Shown here: one piece after another, positions 9,501 through 16,928 of the stretch
Layout of the letters: each line of letters opens with the position of its first letter
Numbering within the stretch: the stretch's first letter is position 1
Source: Treponema sp. UBA4267
GTDB lineage: Bacteria; Spirochaetota; Spirochaetia; Treponematales; Treponemataceae
Assembly: GCA_002395155.1 (NCBI GenBank)
Contig: DGWD01000022.1
Location: 1 to 55,906, forward strand
Direction of reading: 5' to 3'
Length of the DNA: 55,906 bases
Position numbers and translations under genes: made by a program
Notes under the pieces: model-generated
What the model was told of the DNA's origin: nothing
Databases searched by the model: none
What the model saw: only the letters and a program-made list of their open reading frames with translations

Positions 9501-10296
9501 CCATTTTTGCGTGCTTTTCGTGCAGCTGGTTTTTAAAACCAATACAACGCAGGGCATCCTGAGCAATGGCATCTTCTTTTTCTACATAGTGAATATCGTT
9601 TGTAACAACAAGAGGAATATCCAGCTTGTGAGCCAGGGCAATCAGCTTTTCGGCAACAATTTTCTGGTCGGGAATGCCGTGGTCCTGAAGTTCAATATAA
9701 TAATGGTCAGGTCCAAAAAGATTTTTATACTTTAATGCAAGTTCTTCTGCCTCTTTGTCCATGCCGGCCAGCAGCATTTGAGGCAGTTCTCCCTGAATAC
9801 AGGCAGAACAACAGATGATTCCTTCGTGGTACTGTTCAAGAAGTTCAAAATCTATACGTGGTTTTCCGTAGTAAAGGGCATTTTCGTCACAGAAAGCACG
9901 GCTACTAAGCCAGCACATATTTTCGTAACCCTTCTGGTTTTCGCACAGGAGGATTAAGTGGAAGTAGTGGGCATGACGATCCCCTTCTTCACCCTTGTGG
10001 CTGTAAGGAACGTCTTCGTGTTCATAATGACTGCCATATGCTACATAAAACTCTTCACCAACAATTGGATTAATTCCGTTTACATGGCAGAGTTTTTCAA
10101 AGTTGAGGGCACCAAACATGTTACCGTGGTCTGTAAGGGCCAGAGCAGGCATGTTCAGGGCTTTTGCTTTTGCTACAAGCTTGTCCAGCGTTGCACAGGA
10201 GTCCAGGAGAGAATAATCGGAGTGTACGTGAAGGTGTACAAAGTTTGCTTTTGGAGTTCCTTCTGGAGCATCGGGAAAAACGTGATAGTCAGCCAT
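6568..10296 (-). CDS. dnaE: DNA polymerase III alpha subunit
   Basis: The replicative polymerase catalytic subunit, 1242 residues. The PHP domain is at the N-terminus (HLHVHSDYSLLDS near residues 22-34). The polymerase active site includes GPGRGSGAGSLVAY and the aspartate motif PDFDVDMDFDYR near residue 447. YRPGPMDCIPQYI and GYGFNKSHAAAY lie in the fingers, followed by a helix-hairpin-helix region, an OB fold near residues 1040-1120 and a tau-binding tail. This is the DnaE1 type rather than PolC because there is no internal proofreading exonuclease. The start is set by a GAGG before ATG. The leader contains two strong hairpins. Confidence 0.98.
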   Translation of the reverse strand: MADYHVFPDAPEGTPKANFVHLHVHSDYSLLDSCATLDKLVAKAKALNMPALALTDHGNMFGALNFEKLCHVNGINPIVGEEFYVAYGSHYEHEDVPYSHKGEEGDRHAHYFHLILLCENQKGYENMCWLSSRAFCDENALYYGKPRIDFELLEQYHEGIICCSACIQGELPQMLLAGMDKEAEELALKYKNLFGPDHYYIELQDHGIPDQKIVAEKLIALAHKLDIPLVVTNDIHYVEKEDAIAQDALRCIGFKNQLHEKHAKMGGDMDLDNWYFKTEEEMRQLFPQCPEAYDNTIKIANMCNLTIKQYSTPELKECLPRFELPKEFRTHGDDYQSDQNDYVKYLVEEGLKKRYKEITPEIRERADYEMNTIFSMGFSGYFLIVWEFINWSKSLYDPVHKCPKHYIPIGPGRGSGAGSLVAYAMTITDIDPFRYGLIFERFLNPERVSMPDFDVDMDFDYRQEIIQHTRDLYGDANVGHIVTFGTLKPKNCIADVGRILGIPLAEVNMLKKCIPESPKAKLKDAFSEPTEKMPDGGQLIPYKDDPRYQELFDLAFRLEGVKRNTGLHASGMVIGLTPLPNWAPVFKDPKTGEVAVQYTMDIIEPCGLVKFDYLGLKTLSLIRYAEAIINKHRAPGTPEFVTANVSETDKETFDLFKRGDSVAVFQFESPGMQKILREFQPEKIEDLVALNALYRPGPMDCIPQYIEGKWHPETVHYPDPSLEGLLKETYGVMVYQEQIMKVAQIIAGFSLGGADMLRRAMGKKKPEVLMGKKKDFVEGALKNGHTEKHAEEIFDIMVPFAGYGFNKSHAAAYSVLAYRTGWLKAHYPAEFMAANLTNEITSTDGLPVYIEEARSMGIPVDAPDVNRSDVIFDVVDGRIVFGLKGIKGMGEAAAQAIVKEREEHGPYQNFIDFITRTGALVERDEDGREKTLVNKKAIEVLIKTGAFDHLKEKDGTTLNRPTLLENMENALDFVSNILEDKKKGQGDLFGDLGEEEKVYTEFKFKKIENLPNMELLNMEKECIGCYVSGHPLDSYKKAIDRAVTVRASNINRIAAESKAEKEALAASGLKPWQMKNSGKQYIALGMINGIHEIRTKKGDMMAFAKLNDYDGQIDLTFFPKTWEELKPKLEDSGIYALKGKVDGSRDTPSLIVDSIEDANELEKHAAQAIHIMLDPGINSEASLMQLKDFLFDKTGNCSVYFHIDVGNSPYIVKANSMIQVTASEETIKALKDINVVKEVWTE

Positions 10297-10323
10297 GAAT
10301 TTACCTCATTTTTATTTTGTAGA

Positions 10324-10384
10324 GCACTTTTTGCGAAGCAAAAATGCGTAAGTAAAAGAATGTCTCTTAAGACATTCTTTTACT
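10324..10384. repeat. two adjacent inverted repeats in the dnaE leader
   Basis: 10351-10384 is a perfect 15-bp inverted repeat (arms starting AGTAAAAGAATG) with a 4-base loop. 10324-10347 is a second hairpin, GCACTTTTTGC against GCAAAAATGC with one bulge. Both are between the MCP terminator and dnaE. Neither is followed by a T-run in the dnaE direction, so they are not ordinary terminators. Confidence 0.6.
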
Positions 10385-10424
10385 AATTATACCATATATA
10401 GAAATCTCATTGAATGATATTGAG

Positions 10425-10456
10425 AAAAAAAAAGAGGCCTTTTACAAGACCTCTTT
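10425..10456 (-). terminator. rho-independent terminator of the chemotaxis receptor gene
   Basis: Minus strand AAAGAGGTCT pairs with AGGCCTCTTT (one mismatch) and is followed by a T-rich tract, about 30 bp after the stop codon. Confidence 0.75.
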
Positions 10457-10484
10457 GGTAAAGTTTAATAACTAAAACTGTAAA

Positions 10485-12362
10485 TTATTTTTCAAGTTTG
10501 AAGTCAGAAATTTCTTCCATCAAAGTTGAAAGACTGTTTTTAGTACTGTTGATTGATGAAGTTGTAATTGCAACTGCGTCTGAAATGCCTGTTGAATAAT
10601 CAGAAATCTGAGTCATTCCCTGATTAATTTTGCTGGAAATTTCTTTAAGATTTTTCATAGTTTTTACAACTTTCCATCCGCCTGTAAGCATATCTGTTGA
10701 ACCAGATTTTACAATTGAAGTTGAATCGCTGATTGCACGCATTGCTTCAAGTACCTGCTGGTTTCCAGAGTTCTGTTCTTCCATTGCGTTAGAAATTACA
10801 GATTCCTGTTCGCGAACCTTCTGAGAAAGCTCATAAATATTTCCAAATGCAGCTTGAACAAGTTTGATATCGGCAGAGATTTTTCCAATTGCTTCAGAAA
10901 GTGTTTTGAGGTTAGCATCGATTGCTTTTGACTGGGCTCCAGACTGTTCTGCAAGTTTTCTGATTTCTTCTGCAACAACAGCGAATCCTTTTCCTGCTTC
11001 ACCGGCATGAGCAGATTCAATTGCGGCGTTCATGGCAAGAAGGTTAGTCTGACTTGAAATGTTCTGAATAACACTTGAAGCCTGGAGAATACCCTCTGAC
11101 TGTTCAAGTACATTTGCGGCTGTTTTTACTGCAATATCAACCTGCTGCTGACCATTGTTTGCGGCTTCTGTAAGCATTGTTACAGCCTGATTGTTCTTTT
11201 CAAGAATCTGAGTAACACTGGCAATGTTTGCAACCATTTCTTCTACAGCGGCAGAAGACTGTGTAACACCAGCAGCCTGGTTTTCAATAGCTTGATTAAG
11301 AGAACGGATATTTCCCATAATCTGTTCTGCAGAAGTTGATGACTCTTCAACACCAATTGTTTGCTTAGTAATATCTTCCTGAATGCTTGAAATAGCACTT
11401 GTAATTTTTGTGATGTTATCTTTTGTTACATCCATGTTTGCAACAAGGTCGTCTGACTGTTTTACAGTCTGGTTTGTAGAACGATTCATTGAAACAAGAA
11501 CTTCTGCGGTTGCATCTTTTAGAATGTTCATATCCTGGATAATAATTCCAAGTTCACTGCGGTTAGTTGCTTTTCCGTCTGCAACAGAATAATCTTTATT
11601 AGCAAGTGCTCCAGAAATCTTTGAAATTTCATTAAGACAGTGTGTTACATCACCAACAAGGAAGATTTCAATTATAAGGAAGTAAACAACAGCAATTACT
11701 GTGAATGGAATAATCTTTTTTGCAAGCGGAAAAACACCTTGTGAAATATTTGCAGGAGTAAGAATAACTGCAAGCATGAGCATAAGTACACCAAGAAGAG
11801 CAAAAATCAGAGTCAGAATGTTACGGCTTTTGATATCCATTGTAATTCCTTCTTTATTGAAAGGAATATCTGTTAATTCTGCTTCCATTACACGAATGTA
11901 GATAACATAAGACATAAGAGCGGCATCAAAAACAACTGCCATTGTAAATAAAGTCATTGGCAGATAGGCTGAAACTCCTTCGAAATTGCTTAGAACATAA
12001 CCATTTGCAATTCTGATGTTGTAGAGTGCAGAAAGAACAAAACCTGATGAAACAGGGATTACAACATTTATCAATGCCATAAGATGAAGCTGTTTGTTGG
12101 TAGATTCTTCATCAAGAGTTTTGTTTCTGTATGCATTTACAATTTTTGTGATTTTTGTTCCTGTAAGAATTGGTGTTCCTATTATTAATAGACAGTAAAT
12201 AGCAAAAATTGGACTTGCTACTAAACCCAGATATTCTGAAAGTGAGAATAAATTTGCCATAAGTCCAATTGGAAGAAAGAAAAAGGCTGGAGAAATGTAG
12301 ATTAATGCCAGAGTTAGATAAACTTGTATAGGAAATTTCTGAGAAGTTGGGGTTTGAGACAT
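10485..12362 (-). CDS. methyl-accepting chemotaxis protein with multi-helix membrane sensor
   Basis: A receptor that passes signals to CheA/CheW to control motility. I choose the ATG at 12362 (626 aa) because AAGGAGGA lies just upstream at 12367-12374; the frame extends 16 codons further without a ribosome site. The first about 260 residues hold around six transmembrane helices with little periplasmic sequence, so the sensor domain is embedded in the membrane. A HAMP-like linker follows, then a long coiled coil. The signalling tip is at about residues 430-475 (SSQTNLLAMNAAIESAHAGE, then GKGFAVVAEEIRKLAEQS). There is no obvious C-terminal CheR-tethering pentapeptide. The ligand is unknown. Confidence 0.92.
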   Translation of the reverse strand: MSQTPTSQKFPIQVYLTLALIYISPAFFFLPIGLMANLFSLSEYLGLVASPIFAIYCLLIIGTPILTGTKITKIVNAYRNKTLDEESTNKQLHLMALINVVIPVSSGFVLSALYNIRIANGYVLSNFEGVSAYLPMTLFTMAVVFDAALMSYVIYIRVMEAELTDIPFNKEGITMDIKSRNILTLIFALLGVLMLMLAVILTPANISQGVFPLAKKIIPFTVIAVVYFLIIEIFLVGDVTHCLNEISKISGALANKDYSVADGKATNRSELGIIIQDMNILKDATAEVLVSMNRSTNQTVKQSDDLVANMDVTKDNITKITSAISSIQEDITKQTIGVEESSTSAEQIMGNIRSLNQAIENQAAGVTQSSAAVEEMVANIASVTQILEKNNQAVTMLTEAANNGQQQVDIAVKTAANVLEQSEGILQASSVIQNISSQTNLLAMNAAIESAHAGEAGKGFAVVAEEIRKLAEQSGAQSKAIDANLKTLSEAIGKISADIKLVQAAFGNIYELSQKVREQESVISNAMEEQNSGNQQVLEAMRAISDSTSIVKSGSTDMLTGGWKVVKTMKNLKEISSKINQGMTQISDYSTGISDAVAITTSSINSTKNSLSTLMEEISDFKLEK

Positions 12363-12559
12363 AAAATCCTCCTTATGTATCCCACTTAGGTTGCTAAACT
12401 TGTTGCTCATGCTAAAAATTTGTTTGCCAACGACAAACGTAAACTAAGTAACTTTTAATAATAAAGAGAACACTTTTCTGATTTTATAATTATAGCACTA
12501 CTTTGTTGGAAGGAAAAGTCTTTAAATTATCCGTAATCATAATCATTGCATGTTTTTAC

Positions 12560-12565
12560 TATAAT
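12560..12565 (+). promoter_or_regulatory. possible -10 box for gltX
   Basis: TATAAT 93 bp before the gltX start in the 295-bp gap between the oppositely oriented MCP and gltX genes. I see no good -35 at the right distance. The rest of the gap holds no gene I can support. Confidence 0.35.
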
Positions 12566-12657
12566 ATAAATCTTGAAGGGAAAATAGCATTTCATTAGAA
12601 TAGAAAATTACTATCCGTGCAAAGCGGAATATTTATCTCATTAATATCGAGGAAATC

Positions 12658-14238
12658 ATGGAAAACATTAAAGAAGTTCGTGTCAGATATGCCCCTTCTC
12701 CAACTGGTATGCAGCATATTGGTGGTGTACGAACTGCACTTTTTAATTATCTTTATGCACGTTCAAAAGGTGGAAAGTTTATTCTCCGTCTTGAAGATAC
12801 TGACCGTACACGTTATGACGAAAAATATGTAAAAAATCTTTATGACACAATGGCCTGGCTTGGAATTGACTGGGACGAAGGTGGTGATAAAGGTGGTGAA
12901 TACGGACCTTATGTTCAGTCAGAGCGTTTTGAACTTTACAAAAAATACGCTGAAGAACTGATTAAGAACGGTGAAGCTTATTACTGTTTCTGTGATGCAG
13001 AAAGACTTGAACGCATCCGTAAAATCCAGACAGAAAACAAGATGGCTCCTGGTTATGACAGAAACTGCCGTCACTTAACTCCAGAAGAAGTTCAGGAAAA
13101 ACTGGCCGCTGGTGTTCCGCACGTAATTCGTCTTAAGGTTCCAATGGAAGGAACTACAAAATTCCACGATCATATTCTTGGTGATATTGAATGGAAGAAT
13201 GAAGATATTTCTCCAGATCCAGTTCTTTTAAAGAGTGACGGATTCCCAACTTATCACCTTGCAAATATTGTTGATGACCACTTTATGAAGATTTCTCATG
13301 TAATGCGTGCTCAGGAATGGATTCCTTCTACACCTTTACACGTTCAGATGTACCGCTCTTTTGGTTGGGAACACCCTGAATTCTGCCATCTTCCAATGGT
13401 AAATGGTTCAGACGGAAAGAAACTTTCAAAACGTCATGGTTCTACATCTGTAAATGAATTCCGTGCCCGCGGTTATCTTCCTCAGGCAATTGTAAACTAT
13501 GTTGCAATGCTTGGTTGTTCTTACGAAGAAGGAAAAGAATTCTACACACTGGAAGAACTTGCTAAGGCATTTAAACTTGAACATTTGAACAAGGCTCCTG
13601 CTGTATTTGATTACAAGAAGCTTGAATATTACAACGCAAACTATATCCGCCAGCTTTCTACAGAAGAACTGTACAAGTGGACACTTCCATTTATCACAGG
13701 AACAGGTGATGCAACATTGGAAATCAATCCAGAAAATCCTCAGCCAAAACCAAATGTTGGTCCTGAATACTCAGGTGTTGCACTTGGCGAAGACGGAAGA
13801 CCATACTGTGTTGATAAATCAATGAACATGAGCACAGAAGATGTTGAAAAAACATTGATGGGACTTATGCCACTTATTCAGGAACGCCTTAAGTTCTTAA
13901 CAGAAGCAGCAGAAATGGTTCACTTTATGTTTACAGAACCAGCTGTTCCTCCTGCAGACCAGATTATTCCAAAACGTCTTGACGCCGCAAAGACAAAGGA
14001 AGTTTTGGAAAATGCAAAGGAATTTGTTGTAAAAGTATTTGAGCTTGACCATGAAGGTGCAGAAGAATTTGCTAAGGCAAAGGCAGAAGCTCTTGGAATC
14101 AAACTCGGAGACTTCATGATGCCGATAAGAATGGCAGTTACTGGAAGTCGAGTTTCTCCACCACTTATTGGTTCAATCTTAGTTCTTGGAAAAGAGCGTT
14201 CTCTTGCTAGAATTGAAAAGACAATTGCTACTTTGTAG
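12658..14238 (+). CDS. gltX: glutamate--tRNA ligase
   Basis: A class I synthetase that charges tRNA-Glu (and possibly tRNA-Gln) in the cytoplasm; 526 residues, slightly longer than the usual 470-500. The N-terminal signature is YAPSPTGMQHIGG, giving the HIGH-type motif at about residues 19-22. The KMSKS-type loop is DGKKLSKRHG near residue 253. A GAGG lies before the ATG. A strong terminator follows. No gatCAB genes are in the window, so whether it is discriminating cannot be told. Confidence 0.97.
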   Translation: MENIKEVRVRYAPSPTGMQHIGGVRTALFNYLYARSKGGKFILRLEDTDRTRYDEKYVKNLYDTMAWLGIDWDEGGDKGGEYGPYVQSERFELYKKYAEELIKNGEAYYCFCDAERLERIRKIQTENKMAPGYDRNCRHLTPEEVQEKLAAGVPHVIRLKVPMEGTTKFHDHILGDIEWKNEDISPDPVLLKSDGFPTYHLANIVDDHFMKISHVMRAQEWIPSTPLHVQMYRSFGWEHPEFCHLPMVNGSDGKKLSKRHGSTSVNEFRARGYLPQAIVNYVAMLGCSYEEGKEFYTLEELAKAFKLEHLNKAPAVFDYKKLEYYNANYIRQLSTEELYKWTLPFITGTGDATLEINPENPQPKPNVGPEYSGVALGEDGRPYCVDKSMNMSTEDVEKTLMGLMPLIQERLKFLTEAAEMVHFMFTEPAVPPADQIIPKRLDAAKTKEVLENAKEFVVKVFELDHEGAEEFAKAKAEALGIKLGDFMMPIRMAVTGSRVSPPLIGSILVLGKERSLARIEKTIATL

Positions 14239-14256
14239 TAAGGTGATTTTATAAGG

Positions 14257-14306
14257 AAAGTGGTTCCGTTTTGAAGAGCACTTCATTGCGGGACCACTTT
14301 TTTTTG
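14257..14306 (+). terminator. rho-independent terminator of gltX
   Basis: AAAGTGGTTCCG pairs with CGGGACCACTTT (one mismatch) across a 20-base loop and is followed by eight Ts. Confidence 0.8.
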
Positions 14307-14322
14307 TTTTGAATCGATTTAT

Positions 14323-15714
14323 TTATTCTACAAATGGGTATGTTGAAGAAGCAGTAGAGCTGCTAGCAGTTATAGAAGGGTTTGTAAGAGTATCATCTCC
14401 AAGTAAAGTTCTTAGGAAGTCTTTTGTAGTATCATCTGAACCAGTTACAGTGACAAGAAGATTATCATCATCTCCCAGTGAGCAAGTGTATCCCAGTTGC
14501 AATGTAATACCGTCTGAAACAAGGGTATATCCTGCTGAAGAAGATGTATATTCAGCTGCAGAAATTGTATTTGAACTTATATTTGTTATAGTAAATGTCT
14601 TTGATGCAGATGTTCCTGAAGAAGATCTGGAAGTTGAGATTACACCTTTTGTAATAAGTGATGCCCCTCCGTTAGACATTAGCGTAGTAGTTTGAAGAAT
14701 ATTTAAATAGAAACTTATCGAATTGTAAGTACCATTAGAGTTTTGACTACTGGAATAAGATACAATATGGCCGCTATTGTTTGTTAAAGAAGAAGGTTCT
14801 GTTTTGTAGTAACTTATACGAAGTACTAAATTATTAGATGCATCAAGTTCTGCCTTCCAGATTGTTGTTGTTTCAAACGAGATTTTAGTAGAATTACAAT
14901 AGTTTTGAATCAATTCTTTTAACTGGTCGTCTGTATAATAAGTAGTAGTGTTACTCATTTCAGCAAATTGAGAACGAGTCATATTTAATAAATAATTAAT
15001 ATATTCTGCATAGGTATACCATCTATATTCTGTTGACCCTGGTACTTTTTGAAGTATATGTGTATATTTCAGACTTAATTCTTTTGTAGTTGCATCATAA
15101 CTGTAAGAATATTTTTGTCCGTTTCTACTAGTGGTTGTACCAGATGTCATTGTAGAAGTATAAGTTAGTTCACCATTGTTTCCAAAAGTATAACTAATAT
15201 CGTAACTGCCGTTACTGTAAGAAGCTGTGGATCTATAAGTATGTCCTTTGAATGGGTCTGTTCCAATATTTTCTGGTAAAGTTGGATCATTATAAGTTGT
15301 ACTAAAAGAAACCCCACTGGTACCTGTAATAGTAGTGCCAGTTCCTGTGTCTGTTCCAGAGCCTGTAGTAGAGCCACCTGTGGTACCTGTAATAGTTGTA
15401 CCAGTTCCTGTGTCGGTTCCAGAGCCTGTAGAAGAACCACCTGTGGTAGCTGTAGTAGTAGTGCCAGTTCCTGTGTCGGTTCCAGAGTCTGTAGAAGAAC
15501 CACCTGTAGTAGCTGTAGTAGTAGTGCCGGTTCCTGTGTCGGTCCCAGAGCCTGTAGAAGAACCACCTGTGGTAGCTGTAGTAGTTGTACCAGTTCCTGT
15601 ATCAGTTCCTGTATCTGTAGTATAGCCTCCTGTTGCAGGTGTGCAGCTAAAGAACAGTGCCATAACTGTAGTATAAGTTGTAAACTTTAATAATTGTTTA
15701 AATGTAGTTTTCAA
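14323..15714 (-). CDS. putative lipoprotein with Thr/Gly-rich tandem repeats
   Basis: I place the start at a TTG (15712-15714) because GGAGG lies 6 bases upstream; the longer ATG frame to 15774 lacks a ribosome site. The product is about 463 residues. It has a basic N-terminus, a hydrophobic stretch ending MALFFSC that looks like a relaxed spirochaetal lipobox, then about 4.5 copies of a 21-residue Thr/Gly/Ser repeat (unit like TDTGTGTTTTATTGG plus SSTGSG). A non-repetitive Ser/Thr-rich C-terminal domain of about 330 residues follows. I recognise no family. It is probably surface-exposed with the repeat as a flexible stalk. An overlapping opposite-strand frame rich in Pro-Val is a shadow of the repeat. 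Confidence 0.65.
   Translation of the reverse strand: MKTTFKQLLKFTTYTTVMALFFSCTPATGGYTTDTGTDTGTGTTTTATTGGSSTGSGTDTGTGTTTTATTGGSSTDSGTDTGTGTTTTATTGGSSTGSGTDTGTGTTITGTTGGSTTGSGTDTGTGTTITGTSGVSFSTTYNDPTLPENIGTDPFKGHTYRSTASYSNGSYDISYTFGNNGELTYTSTMTSGTTTSRNGQKYSYSYDATTKELSLKYTHILQKVPGSTEYRWYTYAEYINYLLNMTRSQFAEMSNTTTYYTDDQLKELIQNYCNSTKISFETTTIWKAELDASNNLVLRISYYKTEPSSLTNNSGHIVSYSSSQNSNGTYNSISFYLNILQTTTLMSNGGASLITKGVISTSRSSSGTSASKTFTITNISSNTISAAEYTSSSAGYTLVSDGITLQLGYTCSLGDDDNLLVTVTGSDDTTKDFLRTLLGDDTLTNPSITASSSTASSTYPFVE
15320..15625 (-). repeat. 63-bp tandem repeat inside lipoprotein gene
   Basis: About 4.5 in-frame copies of a 63-bp unit encoding a 21-residue Thr/Gly/Ser repeat. Units differ by a few bases and include substitutions such as ATA to ACA-type changes that give Ile-Thr-Gly variants. 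Copy number could change by slippage without a frameshift. Confidence 0.85.
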
Positions 15715-15871
15715 AACAATCCTCCGTAAGTTAAATATGTATAAAAATACTATAAAAAAAAACAGTATTTTCAATAATTTTTATAGGAATTTGTTATAAA
15801 ATATATGCGTGAAATTTTTTAAAGGCTTGTGAGTGTTCAAAGGACTTTCTGCTGGAAAAAACTTAACTATT

Positions 15872-15882
15872 TATAATATAAT
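15872..15882 (+). promoter_or_regulatory. possible -10 boxes for the phosphatase gene
   Basis: Two overlapping TATAAT hexamers (15872-15877 and 15877-15882) about 30-40 bp before the GTG start, in the gap between divergent genes. No convincing -35 was seen. Confidence 0.4.
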
Positions 15883-15911
15883 TCAAAAATATTTTTTGAC
15901 TGGAGTTTTTT

Positions 15912-16376
15912 GTGATTAAAATTCTTTTTATTTGTCATGGTAACATTTGCCGCTCCCCAATGGCTGAATTTGTGATGAAGGAACTGGTTCGTCGTGCCGG
16001 CCGAGAATCAGATTTTTTAATTGAATCAGCCGCTACCAGTCGCGAAGAAATTGGAAATGACATTCATTACGGAACCCGTACAAAACTCCGCCAGATGGGC
16101 ATTCCTTTTACCCGCCGTGCAGCCCGTCAGATTCGTCCAGATGATTATGAAAAGTATGATTATCTTGTTGCAATGGATGATGAAAATCTTTATTACATGA
16201 ATCGAATGTGGGCTCCAGATCCTGACCACAAAATCAAAATGCTGCTTTCTTTTGCTGGAAAAGACCGTGATATAGCAGATCCCTGGTATACAGGCAATTT
16301 TGATCAGACTTATGAAGATGTTCTGGAAGGCTGCGAGGCTTTTTTGAACTTTTGCCTTAGGGGGACAGGCCGTTAA
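15912..16376 (+). CDS. low-molecular-weight protein-tyrosine phosphatase
   Basis: A 154-residue cytoplasmic enzyme that removes phosphate from tyrosine (or, in some bacteria, arginine) residues. The P-loop CHGNICRS gives the C-X5-R-S signature with Cys8 and Arg14. The general-acid aspartate is in DPWYTG near residue 123. Length is typical. The start is a GTG with CTGGAG upstream. No partner kinase is nearby, so the target is unknown. Confidence 0.92.
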   Translation: MIKILFICHGNICRSPMAEFVMKELVRRAGRESDFLIESAATSREEIGNDIHYGTRTKLRQMGIPFTRRAARQIRPDDYEKYDYLVAMDDENLYYMNRMWAPDPDHKIKMLLSFAGKDRDIADPWYTGNFDQTYEDVLEGCEAFLNFCLRGTGR

Positions 16377-16452
16377 AAATTTTGGGGAACTTTCTTCATC
16401 ATCTTTATTTTTATAGAAAAAAGATTTACAACATTTATAACGAGGTAAAAAA

Positions 16453-16881
16453 ATGGAATACACAATCAAATCATTTACAATGGAAAGACTTAAGATTCGT
16501 AAGGATGATCCAGTTCGTTCTAACGTTTTACTTATGCTTGCAGATGCCGTTAAATCTGTAACAATTGAAGAACGTCGTCCTGAAACTGAGGCAGATTTTA
16601 AGAAAGCTGCTATGAAAATGTACCAGGAAACAAAGAATACAATAGAAGAATATAAAAAAGGCGGAGCTTCTACTGCAGAATTGGAAGAGGAAATTAAAGT
16701 TATAGAAGAATTTCTTCCAAAAATGCTTTCTACCGAAGAAATGACAGCTGCTGCAAAAAAGATTATTGATGAACTTCCTGAGTCTGACCGAAATCTTAAG
16801 AATATTATGCCAAAACTTAAGGAAATTGAAGGTTTTGATATGAAACAGGCTAAGCCAATTGTTGAAAATCTTACCAAATAA
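16453..16881 (+). CDS. GatB/YqeY domain protein
   Basis: A 142-residue protein of the YqeY family, related to the tRNA-binding tail domain of GatB. It has the typical layout: N-terminal helices with RSNVLLMLADAVKSV, a central IEEYKKGGAS, then LEEEIKVIEEFLPKMLS, and a C-terminal small domain. YqeY proteins are thought to act on aminoacyl-tRNA metabolism, but this is not proven. A GAGG precedes the ATG. The SpoIIE-type gene follows 47 bp later with its own -10 box. Confidence 0.88.
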   Translation: MEYTIKSFTMERLKIRKDDPVRSNVLLMLADAVKSVTIEERRPETEADFKKAAMKMYQETKNTIEEYKKGGASTAELEEEIKVIEEFLPKMLSTEEMTAAAKKIIDELPESDRNLKNIMPKLKEIEGFDMKQAKPIVENLTK

Positions 16882-16914
16882 TTTCTTTTTTTTATATTTA
16901 TTGCATTATTGTGA

Positions 16915-16920
16915 TATAAT
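16915..16920 (+). promoter_or_regulatory. -10 box implying a leaderless mRNA for the SpoIIE-type gene
   Basis: TATAAT ends 8 bases before the GTG start at 16929 and there is no ribosome binding site. Transcription would begin at or next to the start codon. Confidence 0.45.
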
Positions 16921-16928
16921 TCCTTCCC

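Noticed and set aside
15335..15625. Pro/Val-rich frame opposite the lipoprotein repeats
   Set aside because: It is an artefact of the 63-bp repeat read on the other strand, with no start signal.
16026..16877. 283-codon minus-strand frame over the phosphatase and yqeY
   Set aside because: It is antisense to two well-recognised genes and has no domain or ribosome site.
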